Part shown: positions 23,929 to 33,435 of the stretch, piece by piece
How positions within the stretch are numbered: the first letter of the stretch is position 1
How the letters are laid out: each line of letters begins with the position of its first letter
Assembly (NCBI GenBank): GCA_028386065.3
Contig: JAKUCV010006724.1
Coordinates: forward strand, 1 to 64,000
Direction: 5' to 3'
Origin: Turnera subulata
Lineage: Eukaryota; Streptophyta; Magnoliopsida; Malpighiales; Passifloraceae
Length of the DNA stretch: 64,000 bases
Translations under genes and position numbers: made by a program
The notes under the pieces: model-generated
Seen by the model: only the letters and a program-made list of their open reading frames with translations
What the model was told of the DNA's origin: nothing
Database searches by the model: none

Positions 23929-26480
23929 CTCCCCCTTGGATGTTATTGTACTGTATGTAGAATACGCTTAGGGAGTACTGTCTCATTAAAAATCTTACCA
24001 AGAAAAATCCAGTGGGATAAAAACTTGGTGAAGGAAAAAAGAGTGCAGTACGTATTCTATTCCCCCTCATTTTGGCCTCTCTTTATTTCTTGATGTCGTT
24101 GCATGCCAATTATCCTTGTCAACTTCTGGTGACGTGTGCCTTGTCTGATCACTTTTGATACATCATTATTTTAACCGGACAATGTAGGTAACATTATCTT
24201 CATAATTTGTTGTTGGAGCATCTTCCTTTCCCTCTTGCTTTTGTGGTCCCGATGATATAGCAATTTCATGTGTAAAATTATAGCAGACGTCCGCCTGTGC
24301 TTTATGTGGAATAAATGATCTGTATCTGCAAAATCAACTATATCTTTGTTGGGTTACAGGGTTAATATAATGCCATATCTTATTATGTCCCGAAGATAAA
24401 AGCATAGCCATATCTTGCCAATAGGCTTATGGCAGAAGCTGCAGGGTTCATGTTACAAGCAATTTAACAGGGTACTCCAGGATCAATCTAGTTCTTTCAT
24501 GTGTTTTTTTATCTCAAATTCTTTCTTAAAATATAGCACGGCATTTGGAAGCTTCTTCAGGAGTTCCAATAATATTTAAATCACAAAATAATAAATATCA
24601 TACATAAATATGCATCGTCAACGTAAGCAATAATAAATTCATGTACTTATACTATACATACTCATATTAGTTTAAACCATGCACAGATTAATTTAGCTTA
24701 ATTTTGTATATTTTCGGGAATTAGTTGCTTCAAGCAACTTAAATCCATCAGGGATTCTCATGCATATGTCATGACTTATGGATCCATATAAATATAGGCT
24801 GTAATGGCATCCATCTGATGCATTTCCAATTCTTTTCATATAATGCCATACTTTATCAAAAATAATTGCATCCACCATAGGAGAGTATACCTCCTCACAA
24901 TTAATACTAAATCGTTTGGGTAAAACCTTGTGCAATAAGCCGTGCTTTGTATTTCTCTATTATAATTCTCTTTTCGCACAAATACCCATTTTATGACCAA
25001 TAAGTTTACACCATCTGGTGTACGGACTACAGGTCCGAAAATTCCTCGCTTTACAAGCGAGTCTAACGCAGCCTTTAATTATATTTCTCTATTTTGGCCA
25101 ATCAACTTGCGCCTACTTTCATCAACAGGTGTAGGTTCATGATCCTCATTTTCTTTCATAATATTTAGCGCTATATAAAGTAAATATTCCGTCGACGGTT
25201 ATTTCTTGTCGGTTCCACATTATTTCTGACACTGTAATTGAGATCTCATCATACTCATTTATATCAGGTACCTGAGTTACTTCTAAAAACTTTATCAAAT
25301 AGCCTCTTATGGAAGATTTTCCTCTTCTTGAGAACTTCAAATTTGGACCTCTACTGGAGGTCTCATTTTCTCACTGGGGCCATCTTATCACTTTGCTCCT
25401 TTTTTCTCTATCGAGAATTTTTCTTTCTATTGGAACCGAGTATATTCTATGCTTCTGGCGTACTTTGAATTCATTTGCATACTATACTTGTTCTTCTGGA
25501 ACATTAATTTTTGAACAGGAGCATTTGCAGCTAGTATGGTCACACTTTTCAAATCAATAAATATGTCTTGCAATTGACTTAGTAATATTTTGCAAATGAA
25601 TCATCTTTTGAACTTCAGGTTCACACTAATTTGTTTGAGGATCAACAACTATATATTGATAATGTATTTCAATAATATCTTGTTCCAGCTGCTTATTTTC
25701 TCCCCCTGATGTTGGGTAAACTCTTTCACCAAATTAACAATAAACAAATCTTCAATCATTAATCAATGGTTTCTATTACTTTGTAATTGATGGAGATTTT
25801 TATACCCAACATCTATTCCCAACCTTCTTTAAGGATCAATTTTACTATGCTGTGGTGGAGCATTATATACTATATAACTAACGGTCCGAAGATGGGAGTT
25901 ACTAGGTTCGTGACCATGAACCAATTAAATGGGGAGACCTTACGATAACTTGTTGGCTTGATGCACACAGGTGTTGCTGCATGTAAAATACCATTTTCTC
26001 AAATAGTTATATTTCATCAATGGCCCTGCAATCAATTGTCAATGTTCCCCCAGATCTGTTTGGGTTTATTTCCAATGATATACATTATCCAGTGAAGAAA
26101 TATACCAGCATTATCTAGACATATAATCTAATAACATAAGTAGGGATATGTACCCGCAAGTGGCCAAATTATTAAATAAGTGCACACAATGCCAACTTGC
26201 ATCACACAATGGACTATCTAGTCGATGCATCGTAAAAAATTACCTAGATGGTCAACACGACGGAGTTATTGGTCAGCGTACATGTCCCTGAATTATTTCC
26301 AAAACTTGCTGGTGATTCCAGGCCAATCTCATCTTAGGAAGGCTATATAATTAATTTCGCAGCACACAAATACGTGGAAATTCATTGATTGTAAAACTTC
26401 TGGTTTTTCAATGAATGACCCAATAAATTTCATGCATCATTATTGACCTGGGATGGCCCAACCGGTCATGCCAAACAATA
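23929..26480 (-). pseudogene. Decayed copia pol (integrase and reverse transcriptase remnants)
   Basis: Minus-strand traces: a GAG-pre-integrase block (VWHDRLGHPRSIMM, about 26430-26475), integrase (LDNAGIF near 26120, then GHEPSNSHLRT and PPQHSKI near 25850-25920), and reverse transcriptase (EEVYSPMVDAI, then LYGSISHDICMRIPDGFKLL, 24720-24920). Frames change and stops are frequent, so no domain is usable. Downstream towards 23929 RNase H is not readable. The same remnants, differently broken, occur in copia B. Confidence 0.82.
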
Positions 26481-26490
26481 AGTCCATATA

Positions 26491-26790
26491 CCAACTTCAA
26501 GTTGGTGCCAGCTTCAGGCTGCTATTTATGTGCCAACTTCAGGCTGCTATATATATGCCAGCTTCAGGCTGGATAACTTAGAAAAATTATTTACCAGCTT
26601 CTGGCTGGTGCATACTAGCTATAAATTAAATATCTATCAGCCAACTTCTAGTTGGTCTCAGCTTCTGGCTGTATAAACTTGTGTATTTAAACACTTAAAA
26701 TTGCTAGCTTCAGGCTAGAGCATTTCAGCTTCTGGCTGGATATGGTAAGTTTAATAACTTAGATTGCTAGCTTTAGGCTGCAATATATGT
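26491..26790. repeat. Constant-loop hairpin array, copia A (pol-proximal part)
   Basis: Small inverted repeats share a TTC-A/T-G/A loop but differ in stem: CCAAC/GTTGG (26491, 26641), CAGC/GCTG (26509 and others), CCAGC/GCTGG (26558, 26594), CTAGC/GCTAG (26704). Both stem arms change together. The same array recurs in copia B at 62095-62410. Confidence 0.85.
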
Positions 26791-26986
26791 GCCAATTTTA
26801 GGCTTATATCTGCCACTCATGTCGGAAAAAATCAGAATTATTGAGCAATAATTAAATGTGGAGGTAAACTTTTCCAAAAACACCTTTGGAGTTTTGTGAA
26901 AAAACCGAAAAATCTTCAGGATCTTTTCGGAGACAGAAAAAGGGGTCCATATTTGAAAAATGACACCATGCTGTCTAAGTTCAGGC

Positions 26987-26993
26987 TATAAAA
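26987..26993 (+). promoter_or_regulatory. TATA box of the antisense gene, copia A copy
   Basis: TATAAAA followed by GAGACAG lies 65 bp before the ATG at 27052. The copy in element C has TATAAAAGACAG and copia B has TATAAGA at equivalent places. Placement and repetition support a promoter. Confidence 0.65.
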
Positions 26994-27051
26994 GAGACAG
27001 TATTATGTGGTGAAGCATATAGATTCAGAAAAACCACATAAAGACAAAAGA

Positions 27052-27702
27052 ATGCCTTCCCCAATAACTGTCTTCTTTGTTGAGGGTGCCTCTCTAGGAA
27101 GGAGGAATAGGCTAGCATATAGCATGGTTAATGAACAGCAAGAGGAGTTACTGAGTGAACTCGCTAGAATTCCTCGTTTGGTATTTGTTGATGAACTATA
27201 TTCATCCAGATTCTTTGTAACTCCTATGGAAGAAACTTTCTTCCTAGAGGACCAAGGCAATCTAAGGGCTTCATTTTATGGCTCGGCTAACTCAATTATG
27301 TTTTTCATATCTGATAGACTGCAGGAGTTTCAGCTAGAGCCATCTTGTCAAATTCTGAATCAAAGCAGCTATTATCAAGTTTACATGATGGCTCGGAGTA
27401 TCCCGAGGGTTTCTGGGTTATCGCCTACATGGCCCAAGGTACGACTTTTATTATGGAATTGCAGGGGAGTGGCCAGGCGGTCCCAAGATTTCGTGCGTAC
27501 CTTAAGGGATCTGAAGAATCAGTACAAGCCCAACATGGTACTGATTACTGAAACTCTGTGGCAACCAGCAGAGAATCATGGAGTAATACCACTCCGTTTT
27601 CCTCCAGCAAATCGGTTTGAGCTATCTGGAGAAAACAACATGGGTGGTATGTGGTTCTCCTGGAACTACAGTGTTAGGGTCAACATCAATAACGAGGCCT
27701 AG
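27052..27702 (+). CDS. Antisense passenger gene, copia A copy (lightly truncated)
   Basis: An open frame of 216 codons, sense on the plus strand and therefore antisense to copia A. It begins MPSPITVFFVEGASLGRRNR and ends at a TAG (27700-27702) that replaces the Gln codon seen in copy B; homology continues to 27735, so about 10 residues are lost. The first 130 residues are of unknown type. Residues from about 131 (RLLLWNCRGVARRSQ, VLITET, GGMWFSW) resemble the N-terminal part of plant LINE endonucleases, including the Asn and Glu motifs, but lack the later catalytic His/Asp motifs. It sits between the gag-like and pre-integrase regions. Its function is unknown, and a nuclease activity is not supported. 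Confidence 0.75.
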   Translation: MPSPITVFFVEGASLGRRNRLAYSMVNEQQEELLSELARIPRLVFVDELYSSRFFVTPMEETFFLEDQGNLRASFYGSANSIMFFISDRLQEFQLEPSCQILNQSSYYQVYMMARSIPRVSGLSPTWPKVRLLLWNCRGVARRSQDFVRTLRDLKNQYKPNMVLITETLWQPAENHGVIPLRFPPANRFELSGENNMGGMWFSWNYSVRVNINNEA

Positions 27703-27739
27703 AGTTTTAGGGCCAATGTTGTACCCAATCGATAAATAA

Positions 27740-28710
27740 TTTGTTCTGCTTATGTATGAGAACAATTCTTCTATGTGGATGTTCCCAAGTAGTGAATCCC
27801 TTATGCAATAATAATATGCATATTTTCCTTTAGCCTTGCCATTGTCATAATCTTTATGGCCATAATAATTCCTTCCATGTCCTTGGCAACAGGCACAATC
27901 ATAACTAACTGTCTCATTCACTTCAAGGAATGGAGCAGAATCGATTTATTGGATCTGTAATAATTTCTTTAATTACTGTAAACAAGAATATTTTGTACTC
28001 TTCAGGAGTTTATACTCTTCCAGAGCGTAAGTATATGATCTTCTAGATCATAGTTACACTTGTGTTCTTCACAGTACAGGTATGTAACAGTATTCACATA
28101 CAGTTTTCCTCTCCCCCTTGAATGCTATTGCATTTTTGGGTAGGTGAAATATTGCTCTTCAGGAGCACAATAAAAACCCACGCTTTTCTGGAGCGGATTA
28201 GTTTACTTTTATATGGAGAATTTCCGTTTATTAATTTCGGAATATATCATTGCATTGTCTTCAGGACAAATGCCCGGGTCATTATTCGAGAAACGACAAA
28301 TCAATGTACATATAAAAAGAATTAGGCAGCAATAAAGATAAACATAAGGTAATAAATATAATAAAAATAATAAAACTGAACATAAAAATAAAATTAATCA
28401 AGATATATTAATTTGCACCTTCAGGGTAAGCAAGAATAATATTTCAATATCGTGGTCATTATCTCAACCAAATATGGTTTCATCAATATTACATTTGTCC
28501 TTCAGGGACACGCATTTTGCTTCAGGTGCGTACACTTGTAATTAAATTTTGTGAGAATACCCATCTTCTGGTGGTCATATAATATCCAACTTCTGGTGGT
28601 CATTTAATATTTTATTTATTTATTTATTTAAAGATCTGCAGGATCTTTTGGCAATAAGACTTCCGGTCTTTGCCGTATTTTTCTTTTATTTGAGTCTTCT
28701 AGACTCTTTT
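27740..28710. repeat. Constant-loop hairpin array, copia A (gag-proximal part)
   Basis: Dispersed perfect inverted repeats with loops TTCAG, TTCTA, TTCCG or TGCAG: ACTC/GAGT (27997), TATGATC/GATCATA (28034), TGCTC/GAGCA (28153), TTGTC/GACAA (about 28255), TGTCC/GGACA (28496), AAAGATC/GATCTTT (28630), AAGAC/GTCTT (about 28656), GAGTC/GACTC (28692). On the minus strand 27750-27920 reads as a gag-like stretch (CQGHGRNYYGHKDYDNGKAK) without a clear zinc knuckle. The array continues in copia B at 63590-64000. Confidence 0.8.
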
Positions 28711-28850
28711 ATTTAGTCTTCCAAACTATTATTATTTAAATGGATTTCAGCATTTAATGCCCATGATAAATTTTTTCCAGAAATTTTGAGGGCCTCAAAT
28801 TCAAATAACATAAGTTCAAAATTAAATAAAAGACATAAATTAAATAAACA

Positions 28851-29086
28851 TGGGCCTTTTATGAGCCCAATTTAAAAAAAGTTAAATAAATGAAAATTAA
28901 ATGCAATGGGCCTTGTGAAAGCCCAATCAAAACGTAAATTAAAGCAAGAAAATAAATATAATGGGCCTTTTCATAGCCCAATAAATAACCAAAAATTAAA
29001 TGCGATGGGCCTTGTACGAGCCCAAGCGAAATATAAATGAGATTAAAACAAGAAATTAAATGGAATGGGCCCTTTTTAATAGCCCA
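28851..29086. repeat. Five-unit TGGGCC...AGCCCA repeat
   Basis: Five degenerate units at about 28851, 28907, 28971, 29006 and 29066 carry TGGGCC, 4-8 bases, then AGCCCA. Each unit is an inverted repeat, and on either strand it shows TGGGCC/T, the site II motif bound by TCP factors in plant promoters. It lies in the copia A leader, so a transcriptional role is plausible but inferred. Confidence 0.6.
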
Positions 29087-29159
29087 ATCGAAATTTAAAT
29101 AAAAACATAAAATATGCTTACTCGATAAATCTTTCAGCAATATATATATGTTTTTTTTC

Positions 29160-29851
29160 CTTTTTATTTCTTTTCTCTGTTTTTTTTCTTTTTTTTAATT
29201 ATCGGGTTGGGCTTAAACAAGACCAGCCCAGACCTCTGCACAGTGGCCTTAGTGCCAAGCCCAGGCCCGTGCAAAGGCCCGAGCCAGCCAGCCCAGCGCC
29301 CAAGCCCAGCACTAGGCGCGGCCCGAGTTCGCTGACCCGTCGGGTCAGTTCGACCCATCCGGGTCGTCTTCCTCAGCTCGCGGGTCACCGGAAGTGGCGA
29401 GTTGCAGGCGACGCAACGCGGTCGGCGAAGGCGAGCGGGGCGACTTGAGGCGCTGCAGCACGCGGTGTGCAGCGGCTGCTGGTGCTGCAGGCGTCGGCAG
29501 CAGGAAAGGACGGATCGCCTCGGCACGATGGCGACGGTGCAGGAAATGAGAGCGGCTACGGCGTCAACTGAAATGACTGCGAGAGGCGGCGTCGCGGTCG
29601 CTGGTGGAGGCAACGTCGTCGGCAGGAGGAAACTGCGGACGGTTGTTCATGCACAGGAGGCAGACCCGACTAGGCAGTAACGGGTTGCGGGTTTCGTCGT
29701 CGGGTTTTCTCTTGCTGTCGGCGCGTCCGGCGGCGGCGTCGGAAGGGGAAGGTTGCTTCGAGGTCGCGCCGGTATGGGCGAGGCGATGGTGGCGGCGGTG
29801 AGACGGGTAGTGGCACAGAACGGTTACGGATGAACAGTAACCGAGACGCTG
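29160..29851 (-). other. GC-rich leader block of copia A
   Basis: A T-rich tract (29150-29200) is followed, on the plus strand, by GGGTTGGGCTTAAAC, many GCCCAG motifs and a strongly GC-rich stretch. Its order and words (GCCCAGACCT, AGGCCCGTGCA) resemble the block at 8610-9060 in the E1 LTR, although the elements belong to different superfamilies. Short open frames here look compositional. It ends at the CGCTG target duplication of element C. Confidence 0.6.
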
Positions 29852-30177
29852 TGTAACAGCCCGGGTAAAAATTTGGATTTTACCGGGACTGTAAAAGTCG
29901 TTATACAGTGATTTACCTTTGAATTTAATCTTGGGTAATTAATTCAAGGTAAATCGGGCGTCGTTTTTCGTAACCGAGGCTTTTCCCGCGCTCATGATTT
30001 TTCCGTGGATTTTTCGGACCTAAGTTGGTATTTTTCGGGTCCCAGAATTCTAGGAAAAATCACACCGGAAAATAACTAAGGGGGTATCAGTTATTTTCTG
30101 GTCCAGACCGGACTCGCTCCATAATGCAGACAAGCTGCATTATTGGATGATCACACGTTGAATAGCATTTTTACGTC

Positions 30178-30185
30178 TATAAAAA
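30178..30185 (+). promoter_or_regulatory. TATA box of the element C LTR
   Basis: TATAAAAA lies after GTATAG-poor sequence and about 35 bp past the 9-bp inverted repeat, repeated in the 3' LTR at 35187-35194. It would set the start of the element's sense transcript (U3/R border). Confidence 0.6.
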
Positions 30186-30780
30186 GAAGAAGAGAGCAGG
30201 AGAAGGGGAAGAAGAGAAAAAGAGGAAGAAAGGAGAGGGAAAAAAAAAAAAGAGAGAAAGAAAAAAAAAAGAGTGAAAAAAAAAAGAAAAGAGAAGAGAA
30301 GAAAAAGAAAAAAAAAAGAGGAGAAAGAGAGAAAAAAGAAGAAGAGAAATCGGGAAAAAAAGAGAAGAGAAATGAAAAAAAAAAAGAAAGAATCAATCAG
30401 AAAATCAGAAAAAAAGAAAGAAAATGTAAGAAAAAGAATTGAAAAGAAAATAAGAAAACGGAAGAAATGGGCACTGTTCACCGTCACCCTGTCACTATAC
30501 ACGAGAGGACGATCGGCGCAGTCTCGTGCCTCACCGCCACCACCAGCAGGACGCCCGAGCCGTCGCCGACCTGTCGTCGCCTTCCCCGTCGCTTTCCGCC
30601 GCCGGACGCTCCGTCAGTCGCTGTTGACCCGCGAGCAGACCCGCGGATCCACCTCCTTCGCGCCTCCCGCCTTCTGCCGTCGCCACCACGCCCTTCCTGC
30701 TGCCGTTCCAGAGTCGCCTCAGCCTCGCCGGCCCCGCGCTCTCTTCCTCGCGCCTGTGCTGCCGCCGTTCGCCGCTGCAG

Positions 30781-31504
30781 GTGAGCAACCCGTTTTCACG
30801 GGCGGGTCGCGGCCGGGTCGCGCCTGGGTTGGATCCTGGGCAGCCCGATTTATTTACAAAGAAAAAAAAACAAAATATATATATGTATTTATTTGTTATT
30901 CTGGTATTTAATTTTGAAAAAAAATATATATACACTTTGAGAAAATTATGATCAAATTAATTCTGGTGTTTTGGGGAAAATATAAATATATATACATGGA
31001 TAAATAATTAAGTTATATTTTGGGAAAAACTATTATTAATTGGAAAAAATTAATATATATGTACCATGAAATAATTTCTGAGAATTATATATATATATAT
31101 ATATATATATTATTTTCCCTGGACTATTATGGTTGTGAAATATATATATATATATGTACCTTGAAAATTAAAGGTAATTATATTTTGTGTTGGAAAATAT
31201 TATTATATATATTTTTAGAAAAAGATAAATACTATATATATTTTCTGGAAATTATAAATACGTTATTATTTTGGGAAATTATGGTGATTATATTTTGGGA
31301 AGTATAATAAATTTATGAAAATATTTTGACAAAAGTTTTAATTAAAGTATGGTACCGAAATTATATTCGGATATACGTACGGTATAATATTTTCGGTAAA
31401 AGATGATAATAAAGGATATGAACCGGGATGGGGTATTTCGCAGTTTTGGCATCATAGCATACCGATTATGTGCATTTATGTGTATATATTGTTTTGTTGT
31501 ATAG
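30781..31504 (+). other. Candidate intron inside the element C LTR
   Basis: A GC-rich block ends CTGCAG and meets GTGAGC at 30781, a near-perfect plant donor. AT-rich sequence follows to TTTTGTTGTATAG at 31504, then a short segment (31505-31580) that ends in AAG before GTGAGG, another donor match. LTR D shows the same plan (donor 36098, acceptor 36578). Splicing is inferred only. Confidence 0.4.
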
Positions 31505-31675
31505 GTTCGGATATCGGACAGTTTCCCGAGGAGCCGGCTTCGGACCGGTCATTGTCTTCGGAATTGAGTAATCGGCCAAGGTGAGGATGGATTTCCTTCA
31601 ATATGTGCCTGTATTACTCGGTTATTATGTTTGATGATTATTGCTTTGTTGGATGTTGCATTTGCTGTGGTTTGG

Positions 31676-31935
31676 TTCGGGATATTTATCTCATTGTCTT
31701 GATTGTTGTCGGGATGTTTATCCCAGTATTGAGATTTGGTTTTGAACGATAATATAATTGTCACGTGATAAGTAGTGGTACGACTCGATAGTTTAAGACT
31801 GTTTTGTGGTGGCCATGACCTGGGTTACTTGTGATAAGCATGTCTATGCTTGGGATGTCTATCCCGTGATTATTTTTGGGATGTCTATCCCTGGGTTCGT
31901 ATTTTTGGGATGTCGATCCCTGGGTTCTCTTGGAT
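31676..31935. repeat. Hairpin array of the element C LTR
   Basis: Five or so units of GGGAT, 4 nt (GTTT, GTCT, GTCG), ATCCC at about 31676, 31711, 31850, 31877 and 31905 (the first with one stem change). The stem is the same as in E1 but the loop differs. Confidence 0.75.
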
Positions 31936-32120
31936 TTGGTTTGGCACCCGAAATATGTTGAGAACCAGGTCTGACCCCTAGCTTATTCGTGACGGGGCCC
32001 GGAAAGATAAAATTGGAAAATTTGATTTTATTTGAGTCTTTTTGGACTTGGACCAGTTTGGGGTCGAGTTTTTGGTTTGGTATGTATTATAGTGTGCATA
32101 TTGATTGTCTATCCTTCATC

Positions 32121-32141
32121 GGTGAGCACTTCGGACTCACC
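32121..32141 (+). other. Conserved LTR hairpin with a cTTCGg loop
   Basis: GGTGAG pairs with CTCACC around CACTTCGGA, which contains the very stable cUUCGg tetraloop in RNA. The same block stands at 569-589, 7372-7394 (minus), 37306-37326 and 39586-39606. A second stem follows in each (CTGCGGG with CCCGTAG here and in its relatives, with changes). Confidence 0.65.
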
Positions 32142-32481
32142 CCTCACCTGCGGGCTTTCATCCCGTTGGATGGATTATTTGTGGTACAGGTTTGGTGCAT
32201 TCCAGACAGGCTGCGGCGTTATCCCTTGGACAGGGCTTGGATCCATAGTTTGCATCTATGTCGCATACAGTGTCTTTGTGAGTTATTAAGTCTTCCACTG
32301 TGCATTATTTTTACTATTGATGGGCCATTGGGCTGGTTATGTTGTTATTGACGTTATTATTTTTGGGCTGTTGAGCCCGAGTTACTGTTGTATACACTGT
32401 ATGCTGGGCTTGGTTTGGTTGGGTCGTCATAGTTCCGGCACGTGTTTACCGTGTACGGTAAATACGGGTCGGGGCGTTTCA

Positions 32482-32660
32482 TTTTGGTAGCGGAGCGGGC
32501 GTTAGGTCTTGTTGGGCAGTCTTTGTTTTTGTTGTCCTTGTTTGCATAGTTCGCTCCATTTGTTTATTATTTTATATCATGTTAGTTAGTGCATTATGGA
32601 TCCAGTCAAGGGACGCCAGCTGTCGCAGAACATACACATAAGAGGTAATGATGCCATTAA
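32482..32660 (+). other. Element C leader, primer site and gag start remnant
   Basis: TTTTGGTAGCGGAGC follows the LTR end directly. At 32596 ATGGATCCAGTCAAG would encode MDPVK, like the MDPV start of E1 gag, but the frame loses gag similarity within a few codons and stops after about 30. This marks where foreign sequence replaced gag-pol. Confidence 0.7.
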
Positions 32661-32751
32661 TAAGCGAAAATCTAAATATTATTAATATTGCTAATATTAA
32701 AATTACAAGCATAAATATTACATTGATATTTTATAAAAATAAAAAGTACAT

Positions 32752-33435
32752 TCATCTTCTTGGAACGACGTTGACCCTGAAGCTGTTGGGGTCATTGTTG
32801 ATGTTGACCGTGATGTTGTCGCTCCACGAGAACCACATGTTGCCCCTGTTGTTCTGGCCGGGAAGCTCGAACCGGTTTGCTTGAGGGAATCGGAGTGGGA
32901 TGAGACCGTGATCGTCTTCAGGCTGCCACTGGGTCTCCGTGAGAAGGACCATGTTTGCCTTGTACTGGTTCTTCAGGTCCCTCAGGGTACGCGAGAACTC
33001 CTGGGAACGCCTAGCGACTCCTCTGCAGTTCCACACCAGTAGTCGGGCCTTTGGCCAAGTTACGGGTAACCGAGTGACTCTGGGCATGCTTTGGGCCGTC
33101 AACGAGAGCCGGTAGTAGGTACCTTGCTCCAGGAAATGGCAAGTGGACTCTAGGTTGAACTCCTGAAGTCTTTCAGAGATGAAAAACATGATGGAGTTGG
33201 CCGAGCCGTAGTAGGAGGTCCTCAGAGTGTCTTGGTCCTCTAGGAAGAAGGTCTCTTCCATTGGAGTGACGAAGAATCTGAAGGAGTAGAGTTCGTCGAC
33301 AAAGACCAGACGAGGCATCCTGCCGAGCTCGTTCGGTAGTTCTTCTAGACGCTCGTTGATCATACTGTAGGCCAGCCGGTTTCTTCTGCCTAGATTGGCA
33401 CCTTCGACGAAGAAGACGGATGATGGAGCAGGCAT
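32752..33435 (-). CDS. Antisense passenger gene, element C copy (intact, 227 aa)
   Basis: A complete minus-strand frame, MPAPSSVFFVEGANLGRRNR to VVPRR, antisense to element C. It aligns without visible gaps to the copies at 27052 and 62706 at about 70 percent identity by eye. Unknown N-terminal region 1-130 (well conserved: RLVFVDELY 42-50, FFVTPMEETFFLEDQ 54-68, GSANSIMFFIS 77-87). LINE endonuclease-like part from about 131: WNCRG 135-139, TET 166-168, MWFSW 200-204. The family's later catalytic motifs are absent. Third codon positions are GC-richer than in the copia copies. A TATA box lies 112 bp upstream. A reading such as a regulator or accessory protein of the element is inference. Confidence 0.85.
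   Translation of the reverse strand: MPAPSSVFFVEGANLGRRNRLAYSMINERLEELPNELGRMPRLVFVDELYSFRFFVTPMEETFFLEDQDTLRTSYYGSANSIMFFISERLQEFNLESTCHFLEQGTYYRLSLTAQSMPRVTRLPVTWPKARLLVWNCRGVARRSQEFSRTLRDLKNQYKANMVLLTETQWQPEDDHGLIPLRFPQANRFELPGQNNRGNMWFSWSDNITVNINNDPNSFRVNVVPRR

Larger units (their letters stand above)
29852..32481 (+). mobile_element. 5' LTR of element C
   Basis: It contains, in order, a 9-bp inverted repeat (ATAATGCAG and CTGCATTAT, 30121-30143), a TATA box (30178), a GA-rich leader to about 30470, a GC-rich block with a strong splice-donor match (30781), AT-rich sequence, a splice-acceptor match (31504), a hairpin array (31676-31935), the GGTGAG/CTCACC hairpin (32121-32141), and the terminus GTTTCA. 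Against the 3' LTR it lacks about 35 bp near 32085. Confidence 0.88.

Noticed and set aside
26491..26790. CRISPR-like appearance of the short repeats
   Set aside because: Plant nuclear DNA, irregular spacing, no constant repeat longer than the 5-nt loop; the units are inverted repeats in a retrotransposon.
28859..29140. 93-codon hydrophobic minus-strand frame
   Set aside because: Produced by the tandem TGGGCC repeat; periodic and without a domain.
30143..30502. Long Lys/Arg/Glu-rich plus-strand and Phe/Ser-rich minus-strand frames
   Set aside because: They only reflect a GA-rich low-complexity leader in the element C LTR; no domain and no conservation as protein (the LTR copy at 37690-37900 breaks the frame).
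30467..30784. Pro/Arg-rich frame of 105 codons in the LTR, repeated at 37904-38221
   Set aside because: GC-rich sequence leaves several frames open at once on both strands. The two copies are nearly identical because they are the two LTRs, so persistence is not evidence of selection.
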